Assembly (NCBI GenBank): GCA_002414205.1
Contig: DHYQ01000105.1
Span: 1-27,722 of the forward strand
From: Gallionellaceae bacterium UBA5126
GTDB lineage: Bacteria > Pseudomonadota > Gammaproteobacteria > Burkholderiales > Gallionellaceae
Direction: 5' to 3'
DNA length: 27,722 nt
The position numbers and the translations under genes are program-made. A model generated the notes under the pieces. The model saw only the letters and a list, made by a program, of their open reading frames with translations, was not told the DNA's origin and made no database searches. This document shows positions 10,001 through 15,818 of the stretch, piece by piece; within the stretch, counting starts at the first letter, position 1; the number at the start of each line of letters is the position of its first letter.

Positions 10001-10372
10001 ATTCAGATCAGGATAGAGGCCGATGTTGCTGATGGCCAATGTACCGGTCGCTGGCACCACCGCCAAGGTGTAGGCTTCCGGGCCATTGCCGGTATTGCGC
10101 ACCAGATGCGGCAAATAGACCACCCCGCCCGGAATCACGCTGCGGGTTTGCGGCGCGGTCAAGAGCAGCGCAGAGACCTGTTGCACGCGCGTCTCCACGA
10201 CATTGGACAAGAGCAGCGCGGTTTTACCGCTCACGCTGTCGACGTAAGTGACCTGAGCCTGGTTACTGATGAGGGTACCTGCCAAAGTCGCTGCGGGTAC
10301 GTTGCCAGCGAACAAGAGCAATAGTCCACAGCAAAGCTGCCGGATAAGCTGTTGCCAAATGCTGGTCGCCAT
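4025..10372 (-). CDS. Giant DUF11/SdrD-B repeat protein with C-terminal outer-membrane beta-barrel
   Basis: The start is placed at the ATG at 10372, preceded by GAGG at good spacing and followed by a signal peptide (about 1-28, ending PAATLA). An in-frame ATG 17 codons upstream lacks this support. The product is 2115 aa. Layout, approximate: 29-480 DUF11-like modules with NTGNG and DILPAG-type motifs; 490-560 a first SdrD-B/SpaA-like module with Ca-type loop DGNHNGIFDAGEPG; 560-750 carboxypeptidase-regulatory-like beta modules; 757-870 a DUF11 module with DDLPRGF; 886-950 a second SdrD-B module with CNRNRIQDQDEPG; 1100-1330 Ig-like and linker sequence; 1335-2115 a long series of amphipathic strands rich in Tyr, Arg and Gly typical of an outer-membrane barrel. 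The last strand (RLRFKF) is followed by a ~20-residue polar tail. It probably displays or exports surface repeats and is translationally coupled to the OmpA protein. Precise function is unknown. Confidence 0.85.
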   Translation of the reverse strand: MATSIWQQLIRQLCCGLLLLFAGNVPAATLAGTLISNQAQVTYVDSVSGKTALLLSNVVETRVQQVSALLLTAPQTRSVIPGGVVYLPHLVRNTGNGPEAYTLAVVPATGTLAISNIGLYPDLNADGIPDSLIPITATSVLAPGATYGFVVGVRASTAALATDLRQMNVTASSTLAPAITQTNVDLLTISSRAVLTITKAYEVIVGPSPNNNNGNNILNTLTITNIGDTTATNVTLTDVLGSTSVAPAFDSTGLGYVAATGRMNGVLLSDTGVGNPVGVSYSATTVGTVTTVRAVLATLAPGASAQLTYRFGVLTGLPNGSLRSNGVATLSYGDGSPTLQTQNSNQAVYTVVGSALAPDYVITRNHTGNFTTGIPGTLNLLVNNIGPQAGSGILTVTDILPAGLVFTPTGSGGNGWLCSAVGQVVTCNTSTVVLPGTSAPPLSIVVTPNATAVAASPVTCLATVSGGAEPPVNAFNNNANDVVIVGLAATASGNVWLDGNHNGIFDAGEPGVAGWQAELLDSTGAVVKTALTAASGAYSIGPVPPGNGYQLRFRDPTTNIMYASPVIGDGTVLPAGGVLPAGAAVQNGTITALNLTPGANVVELSLPLDPSGVIYDAITRQPIPGASITLTCPTCAPAFNPAIHLFGGAAAQTQVVGVNGYYQYLLLPGFPAGQYLLQVTPPAGYTSPSTLIPVQPTALTPPVGNGFYPVQAQGTAPAVGSPTTYYLSFNIFPGMLNIINNHIPLDPLVAAGAGGLLVSKTASRTTAEPGDFIDYTVVVKNTTAAALTPVMLIDDLPRGFTYEPGTTRLDLRPLAEPLGGRGPRLTFNLGSIVSNGSVTLTYRVRIGVTAVLGTGINSAQASSGLITSNISRARVQINQGVFTDLGYIIGTVYMDCNRNRIQDQDEPGIPGVRLFLENGINATTDTDGKYSFYGVEPRNHHLKLDSYTLPLGAQLEVLANRNAGVAGGRFVDLQKAELHRADFASDTCSADVMKEVQKRHSKDSVTEVERMLKYRLNPSAAILTAPDARALPATGEVSKLLPTQPATGSMSGESYQSLSQATGLNALNSNLPALPVASVVSVDLNRLLLEVPDNQLDFLDLRDQDVLPMPQTTVRVKGPLGTQFHLLVNGALVPDTRVGKRSSLADKQLEAWEYIGVVLQPGENVLTLQAVDPFGNVRGERKLTLIAPDQLASIQIDAAPTIEANGRVALPVQIRLVDSKGVPVTSRTYLTLEATQGVWQVEDLDKKEPGVQVVMEHGQATFNLLPPSTPGQEVLRISSGVLKAEQRIAYLPELRPLLVSGIVEGAINTHSLNAAQLQPATAQDGFQQQIQRLSRGNAAVRGAMFLKGKVKGEYLLTLAYDSDKNVRDRLFRDIQPDEFYPVYGDSSVKGFDAQSTGRLYVRVDKGKSYLLYGDFLTQNMIPARSLSQYSRSLTGLKEHYESGRVMVNAFASQDTLRQLIQEIPADGTSGPFQLNNNGAMINSEKVEILTRDRNQPALILQVTPMARFTDYEVEQFTGRILFKGPVASLDANLNPRSIRVTYEVDQGGKPYWLTGVDAQVKLTDVLEVGGVMVQDSNPLARANLTGGNVTVKLAERTTLLGEVAHTSTLLGAGNAQRVELRQDAGAFQGRVYSGRSDATFDNASSILNKGRMEAGAKGSYRLNQTTTLTGEYIDSGDRLTGATRKGVLLKAEKIMNDWLRLEVGLRDSKDNSSVAGALPLQVTSARIKATAQVPQVKGLSVNSEFEQDVRDRKRRVFAIGADYQLMNRGRLYGRHEFISSLNSPFALNNTQVANTTVIGLDTDYNENTRMFSEYRARGVMDGRQAEAAVGLRNKWQVAEGLRLNTSMERVNSLAGASGRNAQAYTAALEYTRDPFWKGSARMEFRNSDTSAGWLNSLDVARRLTDSWTLLGKQVFSETANKGAASGSRLQHRLLVGLAWREMEAHDWNLLSKFEHRRESDSTVATPFHRVMDILSLHVNYQADSDWQASGHYAAKWLTDNSMGLSSRSHTQLVSGRVIWDITERWDAGVQASAMGDGTFRQVRYGLGAEVGYLLQENLWLSVGYNLFGFKDVDLIAQNATDKGAYVRLRFKFDEDLFNGGLNGREDRTPARSMKP

Positions 10373-10399
10373 CTCGATTCCCTCGTATCGGGCACGCCG

Positions 10400-10419
10400 G
10401 GTGGGTGTCGCCACCCACC
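10400..10419 (-). other. Intercistronic hairpin in the surface operon
   Basis: A perfect 8-bp inverted repeat (GGTGGGTG / CACCCACC, loop 4 nt) lies in the 83-nt gap between the 918-aa gene and the start of the 2115-aa gene. No T-run follows it on the minus strand, so it is not a standard terminator. It could stabilise or process the mRNA and so set different levels for the two proteins. It supports the downstream ATG at 10372, because the longer upstream start would place the hairpin inside the coding region. Confidence 0.4.
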
Positions 10420-10455
10420 ACATCGGGGATTACCCCAAGACGCGCCCTATGCTGA

Positions 10456-13212
10456 TTAGGGGTTGATCTTGACCGAGAAGCTCAAGGTCGCCGCTGCGGC
10501 AGGATTCAATGTCCCGACGCTGGCACTGAACGTGCCGGTCGCACCGGCCACCGGCACGGCTGTCAAAGTACCGACGCTAAGCGCGGCAACAGGTGTGGCA
10601 AAGTAAGTGGTGTTGGCTGGCACCGCATCACTAATCACCACACTCAAAACCGGTGCCACCCCGACATTCGTCGCCGTCACCTGATACATCAAACAGGCTC
10701 CGGGAATCGCACCAAGATTGGGGGTCGCTGTCGCACCAATGGTTGCATTACTGAAGGCTGCGTCCGGGATGCCGTCGCAATTGGCATCCAGCGCTTGCTG
10801 TTTGGTCAGCGTGACTTGCCCCACGATCACGGTCGTGGTGTCGGGTACGACCAATGCCGTGGCAATACCGGTGACTGTCGCGGTCAGATTGGAGGTATTG
10901 ATGTCACCGGCAGCCGCGTTCGCAGGCGACAACACTTTCACAAACAAGCGTACCGAGGTACCAGGTGCAATCCCCGCAGGCAAGGCCGTATTCAGCCCGA
11001 CGCCGGACACCACGCTATCCGCAGGATCCAGCGCACCGATCACCCCAGCGGCAGGATTATCCAGATACACCACGTTATTCCAACCAACGCTGGCACCCAG
11101 CATCGGGTCGGTCATGGTAATCGTACTGGCGGCAGAAGTCGCCGACACCACACCTGCCGAGCCTTCGATCACATTACCGTTATTCGCCAGAATATGGGAA
11201 TACACCACGGAGCCTCCGGGGAATACCTGACCGGCATTGGGCGGCGTCAGGCTCAGGGCACGCACGGTATTAATGTTCACCGCTTCGATTTTGGTATCGC
11301 TGGCACCGGTGGTGGGCGAAGTTGTGGCAAAGGTAATGGAAGTTTGTCCCGGTGTCGCACTGGACAGTGTGCTGACCACAGTACACACCAGACGGCTGGC
11401 CGACGCATTCAACACCCCGGTATTGGTCAGGTTACCACCCAAGGTAGAACAGTTACCCGCGCCGCCATCGGCATAGTAAGCCACCGTCCAGCCCGTGGGC
11501 AGTGCACCGACCGTACTCATGCTGTAAGAATCTGCCACGGTACTGGTATTGGTGACATACAGCGGGAAGGTGGCGGTACCACCAGGATTGGTATTGACCA
11601 CATTGGGCAAACTAGGCCCCACCCCCAAGCCTTGCAAGCCCGCTGTGGCCACTGGGCCACCCGCGATTGCTGCAATGGCAGGGGCACCATTGGTCAAGTC
11701 CACCTTGTTGGCCGTGATAGTGGTCAAGGTGTCGGTCATGGGGTCGCTCAGGGCGGCATTCACCGTCGACGTTGCGGTCAGCACCACATTGTAGGCACCG
11801 CCACCGCTCACACCACTCGGCAACACCGCCTTCACCACCACCAGATAGGCTGCACCTGCGGCCATCGGGCCGGTATCCACCACGCCATCCGGTACCGCAT
11901 TGGTATCGGTCAGCGGCGTGACGCCATCGCTCTTGAACAACAGGAACGTCGTCCCCGCCGGGAACGTACTGCCACTCAGGGCAACATTGAAGGTGTCGAT
12001 ACCATTGCCGGTATTGTGCACGTAATCATTGAAGGAAACCGTTGCGCCTTGCGGTGCACTGGCCACCGTGACCACATCACCCGCGCCACCGGCACCATTC
12101 AGCGTGGTCACGACCGGGTCGGCGTTGGTCGCCACCCCGGCCGATTGCAGCACCGTAAAGTTGGCATTATTGGAAGGCGTACCAGAACCCGCCGTCGGCG
12201 AAGTGGACGAATTAACGGCAGTACAGGCCGCAGGCTGTTGCGCGGCACCATCGTTGTAGCAATAACGCGCCTGATTGACCAGCACTCCGGGCGGTGTTGC
12301 AGCCGCCACCGTCGCCTGGAAGGTCAACTGACCGGATTGACCGGAAGCCACCGTCGGAATAATGGCGGTTATACGACCTGCGACGGTGATACCGTAGTCG
12401 AACACGTCACCCGCGACCGAACCTGCGGCCACCGCATCCGTCGTGGCAGCACCATTCCACAAGGCAGAACCCGCGACATAGGTCATGCCGGTCGGCAAGA
12501 AGTCCGCCAGCATCACATTGCTGGCCGCGCTGTTACCGGTATTGGTATAGGTCAAGGTATAAGTGACGGTAGTGCCCGGCGCCCCACTGGGGATGCTAAT
12601 TGCTTTGGTCACCGCAATCACCGCCTGCGCTGTCACCGTGACGGTATCGGTATTGGATGCGCTGACGACCGCCCCCGGCAAAGTGCTGGTTGCCGTAATG
12701 CCGATCGTGGCACTATTCCCCGACACGGCAGTCACGGGCACCGTGGTGTGTGCTACAAAACATACCGATGCCCCAGCCGCCACATTATTGATGCTGGTAA
12801 TCGCGGTTTGATTGTCAGCCACACCATCACAATTGCTATCCGCATAGTAGGTTGGTGATGGCAATGTCATGGTACCCGGCGTGTTGTTGGCCGTCAGGGT
12901 AAAGCTATCGGTACCATTACCGGTGTTGGTGACGGTATGCGGGAAACTCACCGGTGCACCGGTCGCAGCCAGACGGCTCTGGTTGCTCGTCAGGGTCATG
13001 GCGGACACCTGTTGCACGATGGTGGTGACGGTGTTGGAGGTAGCCGTACGCTGAATGGCGGAACCATCCGTATAGGTTGCCGCCGCCTGGTTGCTAATCA
13101 CGGTACCCGCCAGCGGCGCCGCCAGCGCCGACAAACTGGTGACGCCTAACATCATCCCCAATACGCCCTGCCCCCAGCGTTGCCAACCAGACAGTTTTTC
13201 CAAAGTCGCCAT
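10456..13212 (-). CDS. Secreted DUF11-repeat surface protein
   Basis: The 918-aa product begins with a signal peptide (about 1-32, ending SALAAP). Its ATG has a GGAG Shine-Dalgarno 6 nt upstream. The mature protein is low in charge and rich in Thr, Ala, Val, Gly and Asn. It consists of repeated beta-sandwich modules with the DUF11 signature: PHTVTNTGNGTDSF near the N-terminus, then YTNTGNSAASNV with LPTGMTYV, NDYVHNTGNGIDTF, YVTNTSTVADSY, and a last module ending in VKINP. There is no C-terminal membrane segment, LPXTG motif or barrel, so it is predicted to be secreted and held by other components. Its first ~60 mature residues closely resemble those of the neighbouring 2115-aa protein (LAG-T-ISNQA ... 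VQQVSA ... NTGNG). It lies between the 164-aa secreted protein and the barrel protein, all in one direction. A structural surface subunit is the best guess. Confidence 0.85.
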   Translation of the reverse strand: MATLEKLSGWQRWGQGVLGMMLGVTSLSALAAPLAGTVISNQAAATYTDGSAIQRTATSNTVTTIVQQVSAMTLTSNQSRLAATGAPVSFPHTVTNTGNGTDSFTLTANNTPGTMTLPSPTYYADSNCDGVADNQTAITSINNVAAGASVCFVAHTTVPVTAVSGNSATIGITATSTLPGAVVSASNTDTVTVTAQAVIAVTKAISIPSGAPGTTVTYTLTYTNTGNSAASNVMLADFLPTGMTYVAGSALWNGAATTDAVAAGSVAGDVFDYGITVAGRITAIIPTVASGQSGQLTFQATVAAATPPGVLVNQARYCYNDGAAQQPAACTAVNSSTSPTAGSGTPSNNANFTVLQSAGVATNADPVVTTLNGAGGAGDVVTVASAPQGATVSFNDYVHNTGNGIDTFNVALSGSTFPAGTTFLLFKSDGVTPLTDTNAVPDGVVDTGPMAAGAAYLVVVKAVLPSGVSGGGAYNVVLTATSTVNAALSDPMTDTLTTITANKVDLTNGAPAIAAIAGGPVATAGLQGLGVGPSLPNVVNTNPGGTATFPLYVTNTSTVADSYSMSTVGALPTGWTVAYYADGGAGNCSTLGGNLTNTGVLNASASRLVCTVVSTLSSATPGQTSITFATTSPTTGASDTKIEAVNINTVRALSLTPPNAGQVFPGGSVVYSHILANNGNVIEGSAGVVSATSAASTITMTDPMLGASVGWNNVVYLDNPAAGVIGALDPADSVVSGVGLNTALPAGIAPGTSVRLFVKVLSPANAAAGDINTSNLTATVTGIATALVVPDTTTVIVGQVTLTKQQALDANCDGIPDAAFSNATIGATATPNLGAIPGACLMYQVTATNVGVAPVLSVVISDAVPANTTYFATPVAALSVGTLTAVPVAGATGTFSASVGTLNPAAAATLSFSVKINP

Positions 13213-13288
13213 TTTTTACTCCGCAAGTCAAAATTTCACGTGATCAGCGTGCCATCACACGCACATTCCCGCACCCCGTCACGGGCAC

Positions 13289-13783
13289 TTACTTCTTGTG
13301 TGTTTCCACGACTGGCAAAGTGCTCAGACGCACCCTAGCCGATACCAAGATTTGTTGCCCGGCCGCCAAATCGCCCAAATGCCAGCGCAGTGCGCGATAC
13401 TCCTTGAGCGGCACCTCGCGCCAAGCGATTTGCCCACTGGGCAAGGTGATCTGCCGTCGCAACGGCATTGCTGCAAAATGCTGACCATCCAGACTGGCTT
13501 CCTGGGCGGTGGGCTTGGCACTATCCGCCACCCACTCGGTGTCTGCCGGCACCGGCAAGGTTGCCACCACCTGACGCACAACCTGCTTAGACACATTGTG
13601 ATACACCACTCGATATTCAATCACTTCACCAGGCCTGACACGCTCTGCGACCCCCAGGATGGGCATCTCACCATTGGCTTGCACACGAAATTGTTGCAAG
13701 GAAACAGAGACTTCCCCTTTCCCGGCTGCCATGGCCTGCCCCGCCAACAGCAGCACACACATCCATAACCACGCCACCTTCAC
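13289..13783 (-). CDS. Small secreted DUF11-like protein, first gene of the surface operon
   Basis: A GTG start at 13783 is chosen because AAGGAG (13795-13790) sits exactly 6 nt upstream and a signal peptide follows at once (about 1-20, ending GQAMAA). An ATG 13 codons upstream would put a hydrophilic stretch before the signal peptide. The 164-aa product has one beta-sandwich module: a region reading RVRPGEVIEYRVVYHN, then ATLPVPADTEWV, and a final LGDLAAGQQ / VSARVRL pattern. This matches the DUF11 fold, and its end resembles the last module of the 918-aa protein. The acidic/basic tail ends THKK. As the first and smallest gene of a five-gene unit it may be a periplasmic adaptor or a minor surface subunit. 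No known function is recognised. Confidence 0.75.
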   Translation of the reverse strand: MKVAWLWMCVLLLAGQAMAAGKGEVSVSLQQFRVQANGEMPILGVAERVRPGEVIEYRVVYHNVSKQVVRQVVATLPVPADTEWVADSAKPTAQEASLDGQHFAAMPLRRQITLPSGQIAWREVPLKEYRALRWHLGDLAAGQQILVSARVRLSTLPVVETHKK

Positions 13784-13941
13784 ACTGCTCTCCTTAATTG
13801 CTACATCGCAGATCATCATCATTTACCCACATGAAGGCACGGATTCTGCGTAAAACAGCGGTCTAAAACAATAGCCATACCCATGAAAAAGCGGTGGAAT
13901 TGCGGCTCACCTGACAAACGGACAAAATTCTTACCAATCAC

Positions 13942-14820
13942 TTACAATGAATCTTGTATTTCGCGCAACAATTGTGCCAACTCCCCACTCATCAACGTGA
14001 AGGACAATTGCATCAAGGCGACGTCATCCTCCGCCTCTGCGGCCTGATCCCGAATCACCTCCAGAAATTCCACTTTCTTGATTTGCAGCGACTCAGTCAG
14101 CACGAACGAAACTCGATCGCGCCAAGTCAACCCCAGCCGGGTCGCACGCTTGCCGTCAGCGATATGCGCGCGGATTTCTTCCCCCTCCAGTGTGTGATTG
14201 GCATAGCGCACGGTGGAACGTCCCTCGCCTGCCGCACGCAACTCCAACTCTCGCTCCAGCGTAAAGCCCCCCTCGGCCTCACCCGCTGCCAGCCAATCTG
14301 TCATCACCGTGCCGGGCGCACGTTGGGTTTGCCACAACTCCAGCGGCAAACCGTCCAATGTCTTGTTCAACATTTCCAGCACGGCCTCGGCCTTGCCCAT
14401 GGCCGCCGCGTTCACCACCAGCCACCCGCCCACCGGGTCTATCCACACATGCACCGTGCTACGCAGGGCAAAGGCGCGCGGTAGCAGCTCATCCGCCACT
14501 TGCTCGCGCAAATCCTTCATGGCCTTGCGTCCCACCTTGAAACCCTGTTGCGCTTCCAGCTCCACCGCACGTTCCCGCGCCACCTGATTAATGACACTGG
14601 CAGGAAGCAATTTTTGTTCCAGGCCCAGCGCCAGCAAATAATGCCGCCCCGCCGTCAGCACCAAACGCTCATCCCCTGCCACCGGCACCCAACCCCGGTT
14701 CTGCTTTTGCAACCCGCTACACGGCAGCAACGGTTTGTCAGCCAATTTTTGCTGCAACTGCTCCGCCGACATCGCCCAGTTTTCCGGCAGACGATACACA
14801 ATCAAATTTTTGAACCACAT
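13942..14820 (-). CDS. rdgC: Recombination-associated protein RdgC
   Basis: The 292-aa product matches E. coli RdgC (about 303 aa) along its length: MWFKNLIVYRL at the N-terminus, a GWVP motif near residue 44, LLPRAF near 113, a WID segment near 126, the EEIRAHIADGK region with LGLTWRDRVSFVL, and FTLMSGELAQLL at the C-terminus. RdgC forms a ring-shaped dimer that binds DNA without sequence specificity and restrains RecA-promoted strand exchange; in Neisseria it affects pilin antigenic variation. GGAGAGAG lies just before the ATG. The gene begins only 14 nt after the T-run of a strong terminator for the upstream pbpG-like gene, so it needs its own promoter or read-through. Identification is very secure. 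Confidence 0.96.
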   Translation of the reverse strand: MWFKNLIVYRLPENWAMSAEQLQQKLADKPLLPCSGLQKQNRGWVPVAGDERLVLTAGRHYLLALGLEQKLLPASVINQVARERAVELEAQQGFKVGRKAMKDLREQVADELLPRAFALRSTVHVWIDPVGGWLVVNAAAMGKAEAVLEMLNKTLDGLPLELWQTQRAPGTVMTDWLAAGEAEGGFTLERELELRAAGEGRSTVRYANHTLEGEEIRAHIADGKRATRLGLTWRDRVSFVLTESLQIKKVEFLEVIRDQAAEAEDDVALMQLSFTLMSGELAQLLREIQDSL

Positions 14821-14834
14821 TCTTCTCTCTCCAG

Positions 14835-14867
14835 AAAAAAACAGGTGCGAACATATCGCACCTGTTT
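14835..14867 (-). terminator. Intrinsic terminator of the pbpG-like gene
   Basis: A perfect 12-bp inverted repeat (14839-14850 and 14856-14867, core ACAGGTGCGA, 5-nt loop) is followed on the minus strand by a run of seven T (complement of 14841-14835). It lies 23 nt after the stop of the endopeptidase gene and directly before rdgC. Confidence 0.88.
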
Positions 14868-14889
14868 CATTGTTAATTCACCAACCCGT

Positions 14890-15780
14890 TTAACTGCGCC
14901 GCGATTTTGCCTTGGGCGCCCCACTATCCACTTCCATCCAGTTCTTGATGCGCCTGGCATCATCAATCCGCGCCGCCTTGCGCCAGGAATCCAGCAACAC
15001 AATAATCACAGGACGCTTGTTAATACGCGCCTCCATGACCAAGCAACGCCCGGCCTCACTAATAAAACCGGTTTTGCTTACCCCGATGTCCCAAGACGCA
15101 CTACGCACTAGCGGATTGGTATTGTGATAATGCAAATCCGGGCCCTTTTTACGATCGACATCATGGCTGGCAGTCGTGGTGTACTTGCGAATCAAGCCAT
15201 ATTGGCGCGCTGCCGCCACCATTTTGACCAGATCGCGCGCGGTTGACACATTGTCACTATTCAAACCCGTCGGGTCACGGAAGTGCGTATCACGCATGCC
15301 CAGTGCTTTGGCTTTGGCATTCATGGCGGCAATGGCGGCTTTACGGCCACCGGGATACGTCCGGGCCAACGCCGCAGCAGCACGATTTTCTGACGACATC
15401 AGCGCCAGTTTCATCAATTCGGCACGGGTAAATCTCATCCCCAACTCCAAGCGCGAGCGCGTGCCCTTCAGCCGATCCACATCGGCGCGATCAATACTCA
15501 CGGTGTCATTCATGGATAGCTTGGCGTCCAATACCACCATCGCCGTCATCAACTTGCTGATGGAGGCAATCGGTGACACCAGCTTATCATTCTTGTGATA
15601 CAGGGATTTGCCGCTCTTTTCGTCATAGATCAACGCCACGTTGGAATCCAGACGCAGATTGGCCTTGGCATCCCCCACGTCATCATCCAGGCCGTAAAAC
15701 TGGATACGGGTGGCGTGTGCCTGACTGGCGCTGCCCAGCAACAGCCCCAGCACGCACAAAAATCGGAATGTTTTTTTCAT
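14890..15780 (-). CDS. pbpG: D-alanyl-D-alanine endopeptidase, PBP7 type
   Basis: The 296-aa product starts at the ATG at 15780, which has AGGGAG 6 nt upstream and is followed by a signal peptide (about 1-23, ending QAHA). It is a low-molecular-weight penicillin-binding protein of the peptidase S11 family. All three active-site motifs are present: SISK at 73-76, SEN at 130-132 and KTG at 236-238. The PBP7 type is supported by the short length, without the extra C-terminal beta domain and amphipathic anchor of PBP5/6. It cleaves D-Ala-mDAP crosslinks in periplasmic peptidoglycan during wall remodelling. The tail is basic (KAKSRRS). It lies 38 nt after the Atm1-like gene and ends in a strong terminator. 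Confidence 0.92.
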   Translation of the reverse strand: MKKTFRFLCVLGLLLGSASQAHATRIQFYGLDDDVGDAKANLRLDSNVALIYDEKSGKSLYHKNDKLVSPIASISKLMTAMVVLDAKLSMNDTVSIDRADVDRLKGTRSRLELGMRFTRAELMKLALMSSENRAAAALARTYPGGRKAAIAAMNAKAKALGMRDTHFRDPTGLNSDNVSTARDLVKMVAAARQYGLIRKYTTTASHDVDRKKGPDLHYHNTNPLVRSASWDIGVSKTGFISEAGRCLVMEARINKRPVIIVLLDSWRKAARIDDARRIKNWMEVDSGAPKAKSRRS

Positions 15781-15818
15781 GTTGTTCTCCCTGTCAAACG
15801 CTTGGCATTGTAACCGAT

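Noticed and set aside
10795..12858. 687-aa open frame on the plus strand
   Set aside because: It lies antisense to the 918-aa DUF11 gene. Its composition (Gly, Arg, His, Thr, Ile without domains) is what the complement of Thr/Ala/Val/Gly-rich codons gives, and the sense frame has a signal peptide, Shine-Dalgarno and clear modules.
1..13783. Tandem DNA repeat, phase-variable or CRISPR-like array in the surface locus
   Set aside because: The repeats are at protein level and diverged at DNA level; no identical short direct repeats with spacers or long homopolymer tracts were seen.
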